Made by a program: the position numbers and the translations under genes | Shown: piece after piece, positions 63,961-64,000 of the stretch | Numbering within the stretch: the stretch's first letter is position 1 | Layout: every line of letters starts with the position of its first letter | NCBI RefSeq assembly: GCF_036373705.1 | Contig: NC_089863.1 | Location: 3,766,444 to 3,830,443 of the forward strand | Source: Amia ocellicauda | Lineage: Eukaryota > Chordata > Actinopteri > Amiiformes > Amiidae | DNA: 64,000 nucleotides | Direction of reading: 5' to 3' | Notes under the pieces: generated by a model | The model's database searches: none | What the model was told of the DNA's origin: nothing | The model's input: only the letters and a program-made list of their open reading frames with translations

Positions 63961-64000
63961 TAAAATTTTCCTGCAAAGTACAGAACACATGTTCGAACTC

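Overview
This is vertebrate nuclear DNA, most probably from a ray-finned fish. Genes are split by GT-AG introns. CT/GA, CA and AAT microsatellites and minisatellites are abundant. The mobile-element relics (Tc1, hAT-like, L2-like LINE, tRNA-derived SINE) are of kinds common in fish genomes. The very GC-rich coding exons and compact gene spacing would suit a non-teleost fish such as a gar or bowfin, but that is inference.

Layout. (1) 2463-17953, + strand: acap1, lacking only its first coding exon; 22 exons splice in one frame to 749 aa (BAR, PH, ArfGAP, ankyrin repeats). (2) 19638-22219, - strand: slc16a13, a 12-TM monocarboxylate-transporter-like protein (5 coding exons, 474 aa), tail to tail with acap1; a possible untranslated first exon lies near 25.7 kb. 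(3) 28910-32754, - strand: bcl6b, a BTB/zinc-finger repressor (10 coding exons, 602 aa), with untranslated exons to about 35.3 kb. (4) 35.4-46 kb: no gene recognised; purine/pyrimidine tracts, an ACTA-rich repeat, a 2.5 kb minisatellite of mostly 39-bp units and a GC-rich block. (5) 47567-51367, + strand: trip6 (9 coding exons, 607 aa, three LIM domains). (6) 54671-55614, - strand: a two-exon somatostatin gene, probably sst5. (7) 59564-60440, + strand: a secreted protein in which a syncollin-like exon splices in frame to an RNase A-superfamily exon. (8) 62371-62466: the first exon of an unidentified gene running off the right edge.

The gene set carries a paralogy signature. From general knowledge, BCL6, LPP, SST and ACAP2 lie together on human 3q27-q29; this window has their ohnologues BCL6B, TRIP6, a somatostatin and ACAP1. 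It therefore looks like an intact copy of a vertebrate whole-genome-duplication block that mammals have split (17p13.1 and 7q22). The genes are independently transcribed and do not form a pathway.

Most notable: the syncollin-RNase chimera; two near-perfect hairpins in introns of bcl6b and the somatostatin gene; an inverted SINE pair flanking an acap1 exon; and the lost zinc ligand in bcl6b finger 1.
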